From: Fluviicola sp.
Lineage (GTDB): Bacteria > Bacteroidota > Bacteroidia > Flavobacteriales_D > Crocinitomicaceae
DNA length: 64,000 nucleotides
Direction: 5' to 3'
Assembly (NCBI RefSeq): GCF_029266855.1
Contig: NZ_JAQSWB010000001.1
Location: 496,001-560,000 of the forward strand
In this document: in pieces, positions 16,506-26,102 of the stretch
How the letters are laid out: the number at the start of each line of letters is the position of its first letter
Numbering within the stretch: position 1 is the first letter of the stretch
Made by a program: the position numbers and the translations under genes
Notes under the pieces: model-generated
What the model saw: the letters and a program-made list of their open reading frames with translations, nothing else
Databases searched by the model: none
What the model was told of the DNA's origin: nothing

Positions 16506-17663
16506 TTAGTTTTTCAATCTCGTTAATTTGCTGTAACATTCAGGTTTTATTAAATCTTTCAACTCGGAATAGGGAATAATTGCCCATTCCGGTTCCAAAC
16601 AAAATGCAGCGAAATGTGCAAAACTCGGGAGTAGTTTAACCCCATCAACGGTAAATACAAAATCGCAGTCAAACCACAAATTCCTCTCACGGTAATTGCA
16701 ATCCATGTATACGTCGGCAGATTCAATTGAATTGCTTTCATCAAAATATCCGGGTTCTGATTTTGTCAGATAAGCATAAATCCGTTCGTTGTATATCGTG
16801 TCTTTTCCCGGAATTAAATAATCGGACCAGCTTACAGTTTTACCCGTATTTAAATTGTAATTAAGCGCATAATTATCTTCGTTTGGATGCGCGCCTCCGC
16901 AGTAATAGGTCTTAAAAACTGAAAAGCACATGAAATCAGTCGAAAGACTTAAACTAGTTAATTCAAAGCTATATTCCGATCCGTAAGCAGAGTAGGAAGC
17001 ACAACTTAATGATTCCAAAAATTCTGAGATTTGTAAATATTCCAGATAGAAATTAGCATCCTTCTGTTTACCGGCATCCATTCCCGAATCTATACGGAAC
17101 AACTTGATTCCTGTTAGAATCTCTTCGAAATGACGAATAGTAATGTGATTGATTGTTCTGACAGAATCAATTTCCTTTAATCGGAAAAGTCCGATTTTCA
17201 CCCTTGTCAAATCATTTTTAACAGGATCGGTTTTTATCAAATACGGATTGGAGCATTTCGGACTGCCCGTTTCCTTTGCTGTAAGCGGGTATAATTTGAG
17301 AGAAAGTTGCGTTCCTTTTTTACTCCACGATCCGCTGGGAGCTTTGTGCGGCCATTTGAACCTGAAGGTTTCCGGGTCGGTAATGTCTGCTCCGTACTCG
17401 TCAGATGATTTTAAGATCATCGTTCCTGATGTATATGAACCAGATAATGAAATGTCTACTAATTTGTTTTTATAAAAGTAATACCCGCTTACTTGTTTGC
17501 CTTCGATGGTTAGTTGAAAGTAAATGGGATATTTTCCGATTGTACCGCTAAAAGAATGTGTTTGTCCGAAGATCTGTCCGGCGCAAATCAGGAAAATGAA
17601 AAGAGATAATAACCTGTGGAATCCCGAAAAGGTTTTCAGCGAATGTGCGGTATGTCTGAGCAT
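16506..17663 (-). CDS. Exported DUF3298/RsiV-like protein
   Basis: 385 aa from ATG 17663. The N-terminus has a basic region and a hydrophobic core ending in FGQ, a signal peptide. The C-terminal half carries features of DUF3298 (the extracellular domain of RsiV and relatives): YYCGGAHPNEDNYALNYNL, GKTVSWSDYL and IIPYSELKDLI at the end. The N-terminal half is beta-rich with no family recognised. The frame stays open to 17792, but that would overlap ilvE, and the signal peptide fits the shorter start. Function unknown; probably periplasmic or surface exposed. Confidence 0.7.
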   Translation of the reverse strand: MLRHTAHSLKTFSGFHRLLSLFIFLICAGQIFGQTHSFSGTIGKYPIYFQLTIEGKQVSGYYFYKNKLVDISLSGSYTSGTMILKSSDEYGADITDPETFRFKWPHKAPSGSWSKKGTQLSLKLYPLTAKETGSPKCSNPYLIKTDPVKNDLTRVKIGLFRLKEIDSVRTINHITIRHFEEILTGIKLFRIDSGMDAGKQKDANFYLEYLQISEFLESLSCASYSAYGSEYSFELTSLSLSTDFMCFSVFKTYYCGGAHPNEDNYALNYNLNTGKTVSWSDYLIPGKDTIYNERIYAYLTKSEPGYFDESNSIESADVYMDCNYRERNLWFDCDFVFTVDGVKLLPSFAHFAAFCLEPEWAIIPYSELKDLIKPECYSKLTRLKN

Positions 17664-17772
17664 TTGTTTGGTTACATTAAAAATACATGTTGTTACAAAT
17701 ATTGGAATTACTTCCGGAATGAACATAGAATCGTCAACTAATTTAGGTATATTCGCATAACTATTAGTCGTT

Positions 17773-18840
17773 ATGATAATACAAGACAACATTAAAGTTA
17801 CTCTTACCCAAGAGTCTAAACTAAGTGCTGTTGATTGGGATAATTTACCGTTTGGTAAGGTTTTTTCAGATCACATGCTAATTATGGATTACAAAGATGG
17901 AGCTTGGCAGGATCCTGAGATCATGCCTTTCGGACCTCTTTCCATGCACCCTGCTACATCCGTGATACATTATGGGCAGTCAATTTTTGAAGGATTGAAA
18001 GCTTACCGAATGGACAGTGGAGAAGTAGCAATATTCAGGCCCGATATGAATGCAAAACGCTTTGAGGAATCTTGTGTGCGTATGTGCATGCCGGTAATTC
18101 CTGAAAATGTATTCGTTGAATTAACTCGTAAATTTGTTGAGATCGAAAGTAACTGGATCCCGGGCAAAGAAGGATATTCTTTGTACTTAAGACCTTTTTT
18201 GTTTGGTATTGATGAATATATTGGAATCAAACCTTCCGATACGTATCGTTTTGTGATTTTCGCATGTCCCGTTGGAGCATACTACAATGAACCCGTGAAT
18301 GTGAAAATTGAGGAATTCTACACAAGAGCTTCGGTTGGTGGAGTAGGAAGAGCAAAAACTGCCGGTAATTACGCGGCAGCTTTGTATCCTGCAAAATTAG
18401 GTCAGATGAAAGGATATCATCAATTGGTTTGGACTGATGGTAAAACACATGAGTATATCGAGGAATCAGGGACAATGAATGTCATGTTTGTCATTGACGG
18501 AAAATTGATAACTCCTTCGGAAGAAAGTGATACGATCCTGAGAGGTATTACAAAACGCTCTGTTGTTGAAATAGCAACGATGTGGGGAATGCCTGTTGAA
18601 GAACGCAAAGTTTCTGTGGCTGAAGTTGTTCAGGCGCACAGGGAAGGTCGTTTGACAGAAGCTTTCGGAGCCGGTACTGCTGCAACGATTGCACACATTG
18701 CAAAGATCGGTTACAGGGACGAAGATTTGATTCTTCCTGCAATTGAGACACGTACCTTCTCGTTAAAAGTTCATGCTTATCTGGATGATTTGAAATTAGG
18801 GAAAATAGAAGACAGTTTCGGCTGGCTTTCCAAAATATAA
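17773..18840 (+). CDS. ilvE: Branched-chain amino acid aminotransferase
   Basis: 355 aa, fold type IV PLP enzyme that interconverts Leu/Ile/Val and their 2-oxo acids. Seen: SVIHYGQSIFEGLKAYR near residues 58-75, the PLP lysine in GRAKTAGNYA (~residue 195-205), EESGTMNVMFV and GTAATIAHI. Length and motifs fit the long (BCAT2-like) bacterial subgroup. Single-gene unit with its own terminator (18841-18872). A TATATTCG box, one mismatch from the -7 consensus, lies upstream at about 17749-17756. Confidence 0.95.
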   Translation: MIIQDNIKVTLTQESKLSAVDWDNLPFGKVFSDHMLIMDYKDGAWQDPEIMPFGPLSMHPATSVIHYGQSIFEGLKAYRMDSGEVAIFRPDMNAKRFEESCVRMCMPVIPENVFVELTRKFVEIESNWIPGKEGYSLYLRPFLFGIDEYIGIKPSDTYRFVIFACPVGAYYNEPVNVKIEEFYTRASVGGVGRAKTAGNYAAALYPAKLGQMKGYHQLVWTDGKTHEYIEESGTMNVMFVIDGKLITPSEESDTILRGITKRSVVEIATMWGMPVEERKVSVAEVVQAHREGRLTEAFGAGTAATIAHIAKIGYRDEDLILPAIETRTFSLKVHAYLDDLKLGKIEDSFGWLSKI

Positions 18841-18872
18841 AAAAAGGGCGAATAAATATTCGCCCTTTTTTT
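18841..18872 (+). terminator. Terminator of ilvE
   Basis: GGGCGAAT / ATTCGCCC 8-bp stem, four-base loop, flanked by A run and followed by seven T. It starts directly at the ilvE stop and is symmetrical enough to work in both directions. Confidence 0.93.
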
Positions 18873-18916
18873 ATGGAAATTTGGATACAACTGCATCTTT
18901 ATCGAAATTTGTAGCT

Positions 18917-20296
18917 ATGAAATCTGTTTTATCCCTTGCGTTGCTGCTCCTCTCGGCAAGTGCATTCAGCCAGCAAACAACCATTCGAATTATCGCAAAG
19001 GATAGAAGCAACGGGGATCCGGTTTCCAGGGTGTACATTCGTCAATACCAGGGTGATTCACTAGTTACAACTCAGTATACAACTCTAAAGGGAACAGCAT
19101 ACTTTCGTGTATCTACCAAAGAAGCAACTACCTTTGAACTGGAGCATATTGCGTTCAATCCTTTGGAGACTATTCCAACAAAAGTATTTTCAGGGAAACC
19201 TTCCGATACGCTGACAATCCAGGTGCGAATGCATTACAGCAAGGAACATCTGATCGAAGAGGTTGTCATTAAACCAGCCGGAGTTCCCGATACGATTTTT
19301 GAATCTTCACGAGTGTCTGTAACGGATTTTGAGTTTTTACCCGGTAATAATTTACTCTTATTAACCTATCCGAAGAACTTAAAAAAAGGAACGGAACTCA
19401 TTTTGTATGATGGCTATAACCTGTTGGGCGAGATTCCTCTTCCTGAAAAGGGACAGGAATTAATTCGCGATTACAGGGGGAATCCACATGTGTTGACGGA
19501 TAAAAACGTTTACGGGATCACGGAAAGAAACCGTCAAATTCAAATTGCTCAAATTGAGAAGCAGTATTACATGACGTATATTGCCCCGATTGTCGATACT
19601 TCATTCACAAAGTACTATTTTTCCAACTTCAACCCGAACTATCCTGCTTTTGATTATTTCACATTCGACATTATCGATTCTACTTATCGGAAAATAGCCC
19701 AGGTCCAGGATGATCTGATGATGGAGTTATACCGCTCGGAATTTAAATGGGTGGATGTAAGAACGAAATTATGGGCAAAAGAAAAAGAAAATGAAACCGG
19801 AGTGGATAAAGAAATTTGGGTAGGGATGTATTATTTCACCAATTCCATTTATTACAAAGAATTGTATGCGCCGATTTTTGAGCGGAATGATTCGATCTTT
19901 CTATTTGATCACTACAAGAACCTGCTTTTTAAATATTCTTACCAAGGAGATCTTATTGACAGTATTCCGATCTATTATCACTTGCAGCCAAAAGAAAACG
20001 GTTGGAAAAAGCATTTGATCCAGGATTATGAGACAGGAGAGATCTTTATTCATTACGAAAATGCAGGTAAAGCACAATTGCGTCACTTCAATACAACTAC
20101 AGGGAAATTAGGTCTTCCAATAGAATTGCATTTTAAATATCCTGAAAATATCCAGATCAAGGGAAACAGTGTTTATTATATCTATCGTCCTTTTGAGTCA
20201 ACTCAGAAAAAATACCTGTACCGAGAAAGATTACCTTTTGAATTTAGGATGCAGAAGATGAATAAAGGTACACTTGTGGAGTTGGCAAAGCCTTAA
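18917..20296 (+). CDS. Exported hypothetical protein with carboxypeptidase-regulatory-like N-terminus
   Basis: 459 aa from ATG 18917, where a clear signal peptide begins (MKSVLSLALLLLSASAFSQ). Residues ~20-110 look like a CarboxypepD_reg beta-sandwich (IIAKDRSNGDPVSRVYI). The rest, ~115-459, is beta-rich with repeated aromatic/Asp patterns that could be a propeller-like fold. No catalytic motif recognised. The open frame reaches 12 codons further up but crosses a near-consensus -7 box (GAAATTTG, 18904-18911; TTG 20 bases before it), so the shorter start is used. Function unknown. Confidence 0.75.
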   Translation: MKSVLSLALLLLSASAFSQQTTIRIIAKDRSNGDPVSRVYIRQYQGDSLVTTQYTTLKGTAYFRVSTKEATTFELEHIAFNPLETIPTKVFSGKPSDTLTIQVRMHYSKEHLIEEVVIKPAGVPDTIFESSRVSVTDFEFLPGNNLLLLTYPKNLKKGTELILYDGYNLLGEIPLPEKGQELIRDYRGNPHVLTDKNVYGITERNRQIQIAQIEKQYYMTYIAPIVDTSFTKYYFSNFNPNYPAFDYFTFDIIDSTYRKIAQVQDDLMMELYRSEFKWVDVRTKLWAKEKENETGVDKEIWVGMYYFTNSIYYKELYAPIFERNDSIFLFDHYKNLLFKYSYQGDLIDSIPIYYHLQPKENGWKKHLIQDYETGEIFIHYENAGKAQLRHFNTTTGKLGLPIELHFKYPENIQIKGNSVYYIYRPFESTQKKYLYRERLPFEFRMQKMNKGTLVELAKP

Positions 20297-20303
20297 AAGC
20301 GTA

Positions 20304-20335
20304 AATGGAGTTAAGACGGGCGTCCTAACTCCATT
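20304..20335 (+). other. Hairpin after the exported protein gene
   Basis: 10-bp arms AATGGAGTTA / TAACTCCATT enclosing a second short stem (GACG/CGTC). It begins eight bases after the stop codon. There is no T run, so it may protect or end the 3' end of the mRNA rather than act as a classic terminator. The rest of 20336-20486 is A/T-rich with no gene seen. Confidence 0.55.
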
Positions 20336-20486
20336 CACTAATCAACCTAACCTAACCACCTAAATCATAACAAATATACAATAAGTAAATTAAATTGCAA
20401 CGGCTTGGATTAAAAAAAACTGATTAAAAATTGCTAAAAAAGTCAACTGACTGATTTACAATGGTATAATTTTTATGAAAATGCAG

Positions 20487-21074
20487 TTAAATGATCAATC
20501 TTCGTCCGATTGGTCCTTCGCAGAATAAGAGGTCAAGAATGGAAATTTGTGAATTGAAGTGTTTTTGATTGAATAAAACCTGTTGGTATTCTCCTTTCAT
20601 TTCCAAACTTTCATAATCCAAATCCCGATGATCTTCAGGGTAGAAAACTTCATATTTCTCCGTTAAAGAAAAATCCACAGGCAACTGATAGACATCTAAA
20701 ATAAACCGGGTGATTTCCAGGTCAAAGTCTACAAGAAACCGTTTTTTTTTAAACAGGAGTTGTTCAATATCCTGGGCATAATGCTCGAAATAGGGTGCAG
20801 AGGCATAAGCAGTTTTCAAAGTCCTCCAATGTATCAAAGGCCAGTTTTGCTTGTATGAAACCAGCACGTCTTTAGTAGCAGTCTTTGAACCGGAAGGTTT
20901 TTCCAGGGGCATGGTAAGAACTTGTGGTCCCTGCGAACCTAAGATCACCATCCTGTTCCGAAACGTTTGTTTCGGAAGATGGTCTGCATTTTCAAAAAGA
21001 ACCTGTCCAAAGCTCGCCAGGTCCTGGAAGTAGCGAACGCTCCCAAAATAAGCAAGAGGAAAAACAGGAAGCAT
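20487..21074 (-). CDS. WbqC-family protein
   Basis: 195 aa. Resembles the WbqC family: N-terminal PLAYFGSVRYFQDLA, then NRMVILGSQGPQVLTMPLE and QNWPLIHWRTLKTAYASAPYFEHY. The family occurs in O-antigen and sugar-amine pathways, but its biochemistry is poorly defined. In Bacteroidota it commonly sits next to the signal peptidase gene as here (from recall). It is the last gene of the parA-to-wbqC operon, three bases after the lepB stop. Confidence 0.82.
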   Translation of the reverse strand: MLPVFPLAYFGSVRYFQDLASFGQVLFENADHLPKQTFRNRMVILGSQGPQVLTMPLEKPSGSKTATKDVLVSYKQNWPLIHWRTLKTAYASAPYFEHYAQDIEQLLFKKKRFLVDFDLEITRFILDVYQLPVDFSLTEKYEVFYPEDHRDLDYESLEMKGEYQQVLFNQKHFNSQISILDLLFCEGPIGRRLII

Positions 21075-21077
21075 GAA

Positions 21078-22952
21078 TTACTGGATCTTAGAGAATACGC
21101 GATCCCAGCGAATACCGGTAAATGCGCTTTTCGAGAACCAGACAATGGAAGCTTTCCCTACAACATGATCCTCCGGAACACAACCCCAAACTCTTGAATC
21201 TGCAGAGTTATAACGGTTATCTCCCATCAGCCAGTAGTAATTCATTGCAAACTTATAGGTGCTTGCTTTCTTGCCGTCGATGTAAATACCGTCTTTCTTT
21301 TCCTGGAGTTTATGTCCTTCGTATGCTGTAATGATTCTTCTATACCAAGCAATGTTCTCCTTCGTCAGTTTTACAACAGCACCTTTTTTAGGGATGCGGA
21401 ATTTAGAGAAATCACTTACCGTATTGTTGATGTAGAAATCTTTAGGGAAATTATCCAGATTACGGATCAATTCAGCGTTTGTAGGCTTGTGTGATTTGTC
21501 ATCAGAGTATTGAGGAGTCAAATACAAATCAAAAGAAGATCTTGGCGACATTTTTTTTAAGGCTGCCAATTTTGAATCTGTTAAATAAACAATTTCAATT
21601 CCATTAGTACCGCTCACATAATCTCCTTCGTTTTGAGATAAACCAAGTGAGGCTAAATAACGTTCGGCCAATGGTTCGCCCGAGATTGTATAAGCTAAAT
21701 TTTGATTCGGAGCTCTGTAAGCTCTTTTTCCGTTGACGTAAAGAATTGATTTAACAACTTCAATTTCATCTCCCGGCAAAGCAACACAGCGTTTGATGTA
21801 ATTTTCTCGTTTGTCAACCGGACGGTAAATAACACCATAATGTTTAATATAATCCAAGCCTAACTCAGGCATTCCTCCGCGGGAATAAGTAACACCGCTT
21901 GCAATGGCAACACGGGCTTTATTTCTCCACATTTCAACATGATCAATAAATTCCCCGCCAAGACTATCCAAAACCAAATCATCCAAATTAGTATTCGTTG
22001 AGACCGATTTTTGTTGAAGGATCTGAATTGCTTCAGGATGATTCTGCTGTAGGCTTTGGAACCAATAATAAAGAGCCTCATTATTAATTACCTGGTGATA
22101 ATCATGTCCCATCAATCCGTTGGGAACACGTGGGTCATAAATAGCAGTATCTCCGGACGGATAGTTAAATACCATCACATCATTTCTGTTCACTTTTCCA
22201 AAACCCGGTAATCGGTAATAATTGGAAGTTTCAATCCCTAAATAAGATTTCACGTTGATCCATGGAATGGTGTTGTGAACCAAGGGAAAGGATAGGGGAG
22301 TAACCGGTACTTTTGGTCCGTAAGCCAATTTGTTCACGAACAGGAAATCTCCTACCAATAAGGTTTTCTCCATGGATCCCGTTGGAATCTGGAAGGGTTC
22401 GAATACGTATGTACGGATAATACTTGCAGCGACTAATGCAAAGATGATCGAATCTCCCCATTCTTTGATCGCTGATTTCTTTCCTATTCTTTTTGAACGG
22501 AAGGATAAGACATAAGCGACTACATGTCCGAAAATGGGTAGGGCCAAAAATAAGGCAACGTGATCACTGTTTGTTCTTTTGGCAACTTCTACCGGGCTCG
22601 CCCAGTTTGTCGGGGCCAAAACCGGTAATGTTGTCTCGTTTGCATTGGCAATTTTCCACAGGATCAGGTACGGAAAGAAAATTCCCTGGAGTGTGTCTGC
22701 GACTGAAAAGAATCCGAATCTCCTGATGTAAGATACATTCGCTACCATCCACATAATAATGTGAATCCCGGGAATAAACATCAATAAAGACCACCAGGGT
22801 TTCCCTGATCCGAATTTGAACACAACATAGTAATTGTAAACCGGGATAAATGCCTGCCAGGATTTTGCACCGATTCGATCAAAGGTTTTCCACCAAAGAG
22901 AAATGATCGGGTGAATAAGAAGCAGGAATAGAAAATAATAAAGTACGTTCAT
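21078..22952 (-). CDS. lepB: Signal peptidase I, large Bacteroidota form
   Basis: 624 aa, about twice the E. coli enzyme. The N-terminus has several membrane segments (residues ~1-150, a DUF5684-like region); a further segment at ~167-185 precedes the peptidase. Nucleophile Ser193 in GSMEKTL, general-base Lys387 in YIKRCVALPGDE, and the S26 box GDNRYNSADSRVWG near residues 580-593. A ~190-residue insertion separates the Ser and Lys motifs. It removes signal peptides at the periplasmic side of the inner membrane. Lies eight bases after dapB. Confidence 0.93.
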   Translation of the reverse strand: MNVLYYFLFLLLIHPIISLWWKTFDRIGAKSWQAFIPVYNYYVVFKFGSGKPWWSLLMFIPGIHIIMWMVANVSYIRRFGFFSVADTLQGIFFPYLILWKIANANETTLPVLAPTNWASPVEVAKRTNSDHVALFLALPIFGHVVAYVLSFRSKRIGKKSAIKEWGDSIIFALVAASIIRTYVFEPFQIPTGSMEKTLLVGDFLFVNKLAYGPKVPVTPLSFPLVHNTIPWINVKSYLGIETSNYYRLPGFGKVNRNDVMVFNYPSGDTAIYDPRVPNGLMGHDYHQVINNEALYYWFQSLQQNHPEAIQILQQKSVSTNTNLDDLVLDSLGGEFIDHVEMWRNKARVAIASGVTYSRGGMPELGLDYIKHYGVIYRPVDKRENYIKRCVALPGDEIEVVKSILYVNGKRAYRAPNQNLAYTISGEPLAERYLASLGLSQNEGDYVSGTNGIEIVYLTDSKLAALKKMSPRSSFDLYLTPQYSDDKSHKPTNAELIRNLDNFPKDFYINNTVSDFSKFRIPKKGAVVKLTKENIAWYRRIITAYEGHKLQEKKDGIYIDGKKASTYKFAMNYYWLMGDNRYNSADSRVWGCVPEDHVVGKASIVWFSKSAFTGIRWDRVFSKIQ

Positions 22953-22960
22953 AAGGCTAA

Positions 22961-23683
22961 TTAAAATGCTAGGACATCACGCATGGTGTAAACTCCCTTT
23001 TTACCGAAAAGAAATTCTGCAGCAATGACGGAACCTAAAGCAAATCCATCTCTGGAATGTGCTTCGTGGCTCAAGGTTAAAGTGTCTATTTTTGAAATAT
23101 AAGAAATCGTGTGTGTGCCCGGTACATCTGGCTCTCTCAATGCCTGGATCGGGAGCTCGTCGGAATTAACTTCCGGCCACGAACCTGTTTCTGCTTTCCA
23201 GGAATGATAATTTTTATTGTTTTGAATAATTCCCTGCGCCAATGAAACAGCTGTTCCGCTTGGAGCATCGAGTTTCTGAATGTGGTGAATTTCTTCAATT
23301 TGCGCCTTGTATTCCGGATGTGGGAACATTAACGCGGCTAGCTTTTCATTGATGTTGAAAAGAATATTCACGCCGACACTGAAGTTGGAAGCGTGTAACA
23401 GCGATCCGACTTTTTCAGTTGTAAGCGTTGCAACATATGCCAGTTGATCCTGCCATCCTGTGGTTCCGACTACAAGCGGTACTCTTTGTTCCAAACAGGT
23501 CTCAATATGTTTGATCACCAATCCTGGCTGAGTGAATTCGATCGCTACATCTGCAAGGTTTAAATCGACCTGATCAATGGTGGTTTTGGAATCAATCTTG
23601 TAAACAATAGAATGTCCGCGTTCTAAAGCAATTCGCTCGATCGCTTTTCCCATTTTTCCGTATCCGATTAATCCAATTTTCAT
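22961..23683 (-). CDS. dapB: 4-hydroxy-tetrahydrodipicolinate reductase
   Basis: 240 aa from ATG 23683. NAD(P)H-dependent step of diaminopimelate/lysine synthesis. Rossmann motif IGYGKMGKAIE at the N-terminus, GTTGW (~75-79), the catalytic HH with Lys in EEIHHIQKLDAPSGTA (~140-155). An in-frame TTG at 23692 is rejected because it overlaps the -7 box at 23690-23697. The internal promoter means dapB-lepB-wbqC can be expressed apart from parAB. Confidence 0.93.
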   Translation of the reverse strand: MKIGLIGYGKMGKAIERIALERGHSIVYKIDSKTTIDQVDLNLADVAIEFTQPGLVIKHIETCLEQRVPLVVGTTGWQDQLAYVATLTTEKVGSLLHASNFSVGVNILFNINEKLAALMFPHPEYKAQIEEIHHIQKLDAPSGTAVSLAQGIIQNNKNYHSWKAETGSWPEVNSDELPIQALREPDVPGTHTISYISKIDTLTLSHEAHSRDGFALGSVIAAEFLFGKKGVYTMRDVLAF

Positions 23684-23689
23684 GTAGCG

Positions 23690-23697
23690 CAAAAATA
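23690..23697 (-). promoter_or_regulatory. -7 box before dapB
   Basis: Reverse-strand TATTTTTG, exact TAnnTTTG, six bases before the dapB ATG; a leader of nearly zero length is implied. It sits between DUF5683 and dapB, inside the operon. Confidence 0.55.
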
Positions 23698-23723
23698 CTG
23701 TTTTCAGCTTCCGAATTTAACTT

Positions 23724-24275
23724 TTAACGAAATTTAAATTGAAACGAAACTCCGTAGGATGAGTAGTTATATAAGGTAGGTTGAATGGAAAGTGATAAAT
23801 CCTCACTGATGTCGAAATTCACAAAGTGTCCTTCAACACCTGCATCGACAACGTTAAGTAAATAAACCAGCCCGATCCCTAATATTGCAAAGTCACGGCG
23901 GTTCCTGCGTGTGACATATAAAGTCAGTAAACTCTGGTCGTCGTATTCGGAAAAATTAATAGGTGGATTTCCTAGTGCGCGTGATTCATATTCGGCGCGA
24001 TACTCATTTTTCAAAGTGTTGTTCTTTATCGCGAAATAACTTGTAACGCCAAGCCCGGCATAAATCAGGGGAACTTTCCAGAATGCTTTCTTTTTGCCTT
24101 TCGGCATAGCGATATGGTTGTAGATCTGCCCGGCACCCGGAACAATTGCAGAAAAGAGACATGCTTTTTTCCACGAATGTCCTTTAACAGTGTCGGAAAC
24201 AACAGCAAGAGAATCCTGGGCATTTACTGAAAGTGAAAACCAAACTAAAATGAAAACGCCAAGGATCTTGTGCAT
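23724..24275 (-). CDS. DUF5683 membrane protein
   Basis: 183 aa. Signal peptide (to ~residue 19), then a DUF5683 pattern: KKACLFSAIVPGAGQIYN, KKKAFWKVPLIYAGLGVTSYFAIKNN and DFAILGIGLVYLLNVVDAGVEGHF, giving two or three membrane segments, and a final beta-rich tail. The family is found in Bacteroidota next to parAB (recall); its function is unknown. Its ATG overlaps the parB stop (TAATG). Confidence 0.85.
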   Translation of the reverse strand: MHKILGVFILVWFSLSVNAQDSLAVVSDTVKGHSWKKACLFSAIVPGAGQIYNHIAMPKGKKKAFWKVPLIYAGLGVTSYFAIKNNTLKNEYRAEYESRALGNPPINFSEYDDQSLLTLYVTRRNRRDFAILGIGLVYLLNVVDAGVEGHFVNFDISEDLSLSIQPTLYNYSSYGVSFQFKFR

Positions 24276-25189
24276 TATTTTGTTTTGTTCAGTAATTCGA
24301 TGATTCGGTTTAAATCTACTTCAGATGAAAAATTTATCAGGATTTTACCACTTCCGGAATGCGTCTTCTTAATTTCTACTTTCGAAGAGATGCGATCACT
24401 CAAATGATTTTTGAAAACCTCTTGAATAGACGATAACTCGGGAGTAGAAACTGTTTTGGGTGCATTCGGAGTTTCCTCACTGGTGCGGGATGCGTTTGTG
24501 CGGATCAATTCTTCGATCTCTCGAACGGAAAGCTGGAAATCAATAATTTGACGGTATAGATCCAATTGACGGTTCTCGTCTCCTGCGGAAACAAGAGCCC
24601 GTGCATGCCCCATCGAAATAAGATTGTCTCGGACGCCAAGCTGGATCTCAGCAGGAAGTTTCAATAAACGCAAATGATTCGTAATACTGGTTCTTCCTTT
24701 TGATATTTTTTGTGATAATTGGTCCTGAGTCAAACCGATTTCGTCTATTAAACGCTGGTAGGAGAGGGCAACCTCAATCGCATTTAAGTCTTCGCGTTGA
24801 ATGTTTTCAACCAAAGCCATCTCAAGCATTGCCTGGTCATTAGCTACGCGGATATATGCAGGAACTTCTTCCAAACCGGCTAACTGCGAAGCTCTGAAAC
24901 GTCTTTCTCCTGAAATCAACTGGTATTTGTCTTTACCCAGTTTACGTACTGTCAGCGGCTGAATGATTCCATGAATTGCAATGGATTCTTTCAATTCATT
25001 TAGCGCATCTTTCTCAAAATTCGTACGCGGGTTGAACGGGTTGGCTTCGATTGAACCGATCGGGATCAAAGCCACACCACCTGTACTGGCAGTCGGAGTT
25101 GCTGTTGCTGTCATTTCGGTTGAAGAACTTTCCAATAAAGCTCCCAATCCTTTTCCTAAAGCTGAACGTTTTTTCGGATTAGATGTCAT
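24275..25189 (-). CDS. parB: Chromosome-partitioning protein ParB
   Basis: 304 aa. N-terminal ParA-interaction peptide (RSALGKGLGALL), ParB/Srx CTPase domain with IEANPFNPRT, GERRFRASQLAGL and ENIQREDLNAIE (boxes I-II), HTH with LSQKISKGRTSITNHLRLL, and a C-terminal dimerisation domain. Binds parS centromere sites and spreads as a CTP clamp. No perfect parS (TGTTTCACGTGAAACA-like) was found in the window. Overlaps parA by 11 bases. Confidence 0.96.
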   Translation of the reverse strand: MTSNPKKRSALGKGLGALLESSSTEMTATATPTASTGGVALIPIGSIEANPFNPRTNFEKDALNELKESIAIHGIIQPLTVRKLGKDKYQLISGERRFRASQLAGLEEVPAYIRVANDQAMLEMALVENIQREDLNAIEVALSYQRLIDEIGLTQDQLSQKISKGRTSITNHLRLLKLPAEIQLGVRDNLISMGHARALVSAGDENRQLDLYRQIIDFQLSVREIEELIRTNASRTSEETPNAPKTVSTPELSSIQEVFKNHLSDRISSKVEIKKTHSGSGKILINFSSEVDLNRIIELLNKTK

Positions 25190-25991
25190 TTCCTACTTGA
25201 AATTGTTTGTCGTTATTACCGATTTTTGTCAAATCGTTTCGTTGAAGAATTTCACGTGCGAAATTCAAATAATTGATAGCACCTTTACTGGTAGCTTCGT
25301 GCATTACGATCGTTTCCCCGAAACTCGGAGCTTCTCCCAATTTGGTATTTCTATGGATTACGGTATCAAAGACCAGGTCCTGGAAATGGGTTTTAACTTC
25401 TTCAACCACTTGATTTGCAAGGCGAAGTCGGGTGTCGTACATAGTCAACACGATTCCTTCGATCTCCAATTCCGGGTTTAGTCTTCCCTGAACGATTTTG
25501 ATCGTATTCAGCAATTTTCCCAAACCTTCCAGTGCGAAATATTCACATTGAACGGGAACCATTACCGAATCAGCAGCTGTAAGTGCATTTACGGTGATCA
25601 AACCAAGAGATGGTGAACAATCGATAATAATAAAATCATATTGATCTTTGATCTTATCCAATGCCTGCTTCAACATGTGCTCTCTGTTGGGCATATTGAT
25701 CATTTCCAGTTCTGCACCAACCAAATCAATATGAGATGGAATAATGTCCAGGTTTGGATTGCTTGTCGGGATAATTAATTCCGACGGATGCACATCATTG
25801 ATTAAACAATCGTAAATATTACGGGAGTTTTTCGGATCCAGACCGACACCAGACGTAGCATTTGCCTGTGGATCAGCATCGACCAGTAATGTCTTGTACT
25901 CCAAAACACCAAAACATCCACCAAGATTAATTGCTGTAGTTGTCTTGCCAACACCACCTTTTTGATTCGCTATTGCGATTATTTTACCCAT
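25179..25991 (-). CDS. parA: Chromosome-partitioning ATPase ParA/Soj
   Basis: 270 aa. Deviant Walker A KGGVGKTTT (residues ~10-18), switch/Walker A' DADPQANATSG (~39-49) and Walker B FIIIDCSPSLG. ATP-dependent dimer that binds DNA non-specifically and works with ParB to segregate the origin. First gene of the parA-parB-DUF5683-dapB-lepB-wbqC operon. A TATCTTTA box, one base off the -7 consensus, lies upstream. Confidence 0.96.
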   Translation of the reverse strand: MGKIIAIANQKGGVGKTTTAINLGGCFGVLEYKTLLVDADPQANATSGVGLDPKNSRNIYDCLINDVHPSELIIPTSNPNLDIIPSHIDLVGAELEMINMPNREHMLKQALDKIKDQYDFIIIDCSPSLGLITVNALTAADSVMVPVQCEYFALEGLGKLLNTIKIVQGRLNPELEIEGIVLTMYDTRLRLANQVVEEVKTHFQDLVFDTVIHRNTKLGEAPSFGETIVMHEATSKGAINYLNFAREILQRNDLTKIGNNDKQFQVGNDI

Positions 25992-26102
25992 AAGAGCACT
26001 GTAAATTTGTGGATAAAGATAAGTTATTGAAATGACCTAAACGGCATTTATTTCTGCTATTTTTTCAACGAATAAGATGTTGAAAGATTGTTTGGAAGTT
26101 TC

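Noticed and set aside
17664-17792. 43-residue N-terminal extension of the DUF3298-like protein
   Set aside because: It would overlap the start of ilvE and place the signal peptide inside the protein.
25248-25265. parS-like palindrome (AATTTCACGTGCGAAATT) inside parA
   Set aside because: The arms fit TTTCACGTG..GAAA but one extra C breaks the 16-bp parS symmetry, and it lies in conserved coding sequence. Not called as parS.
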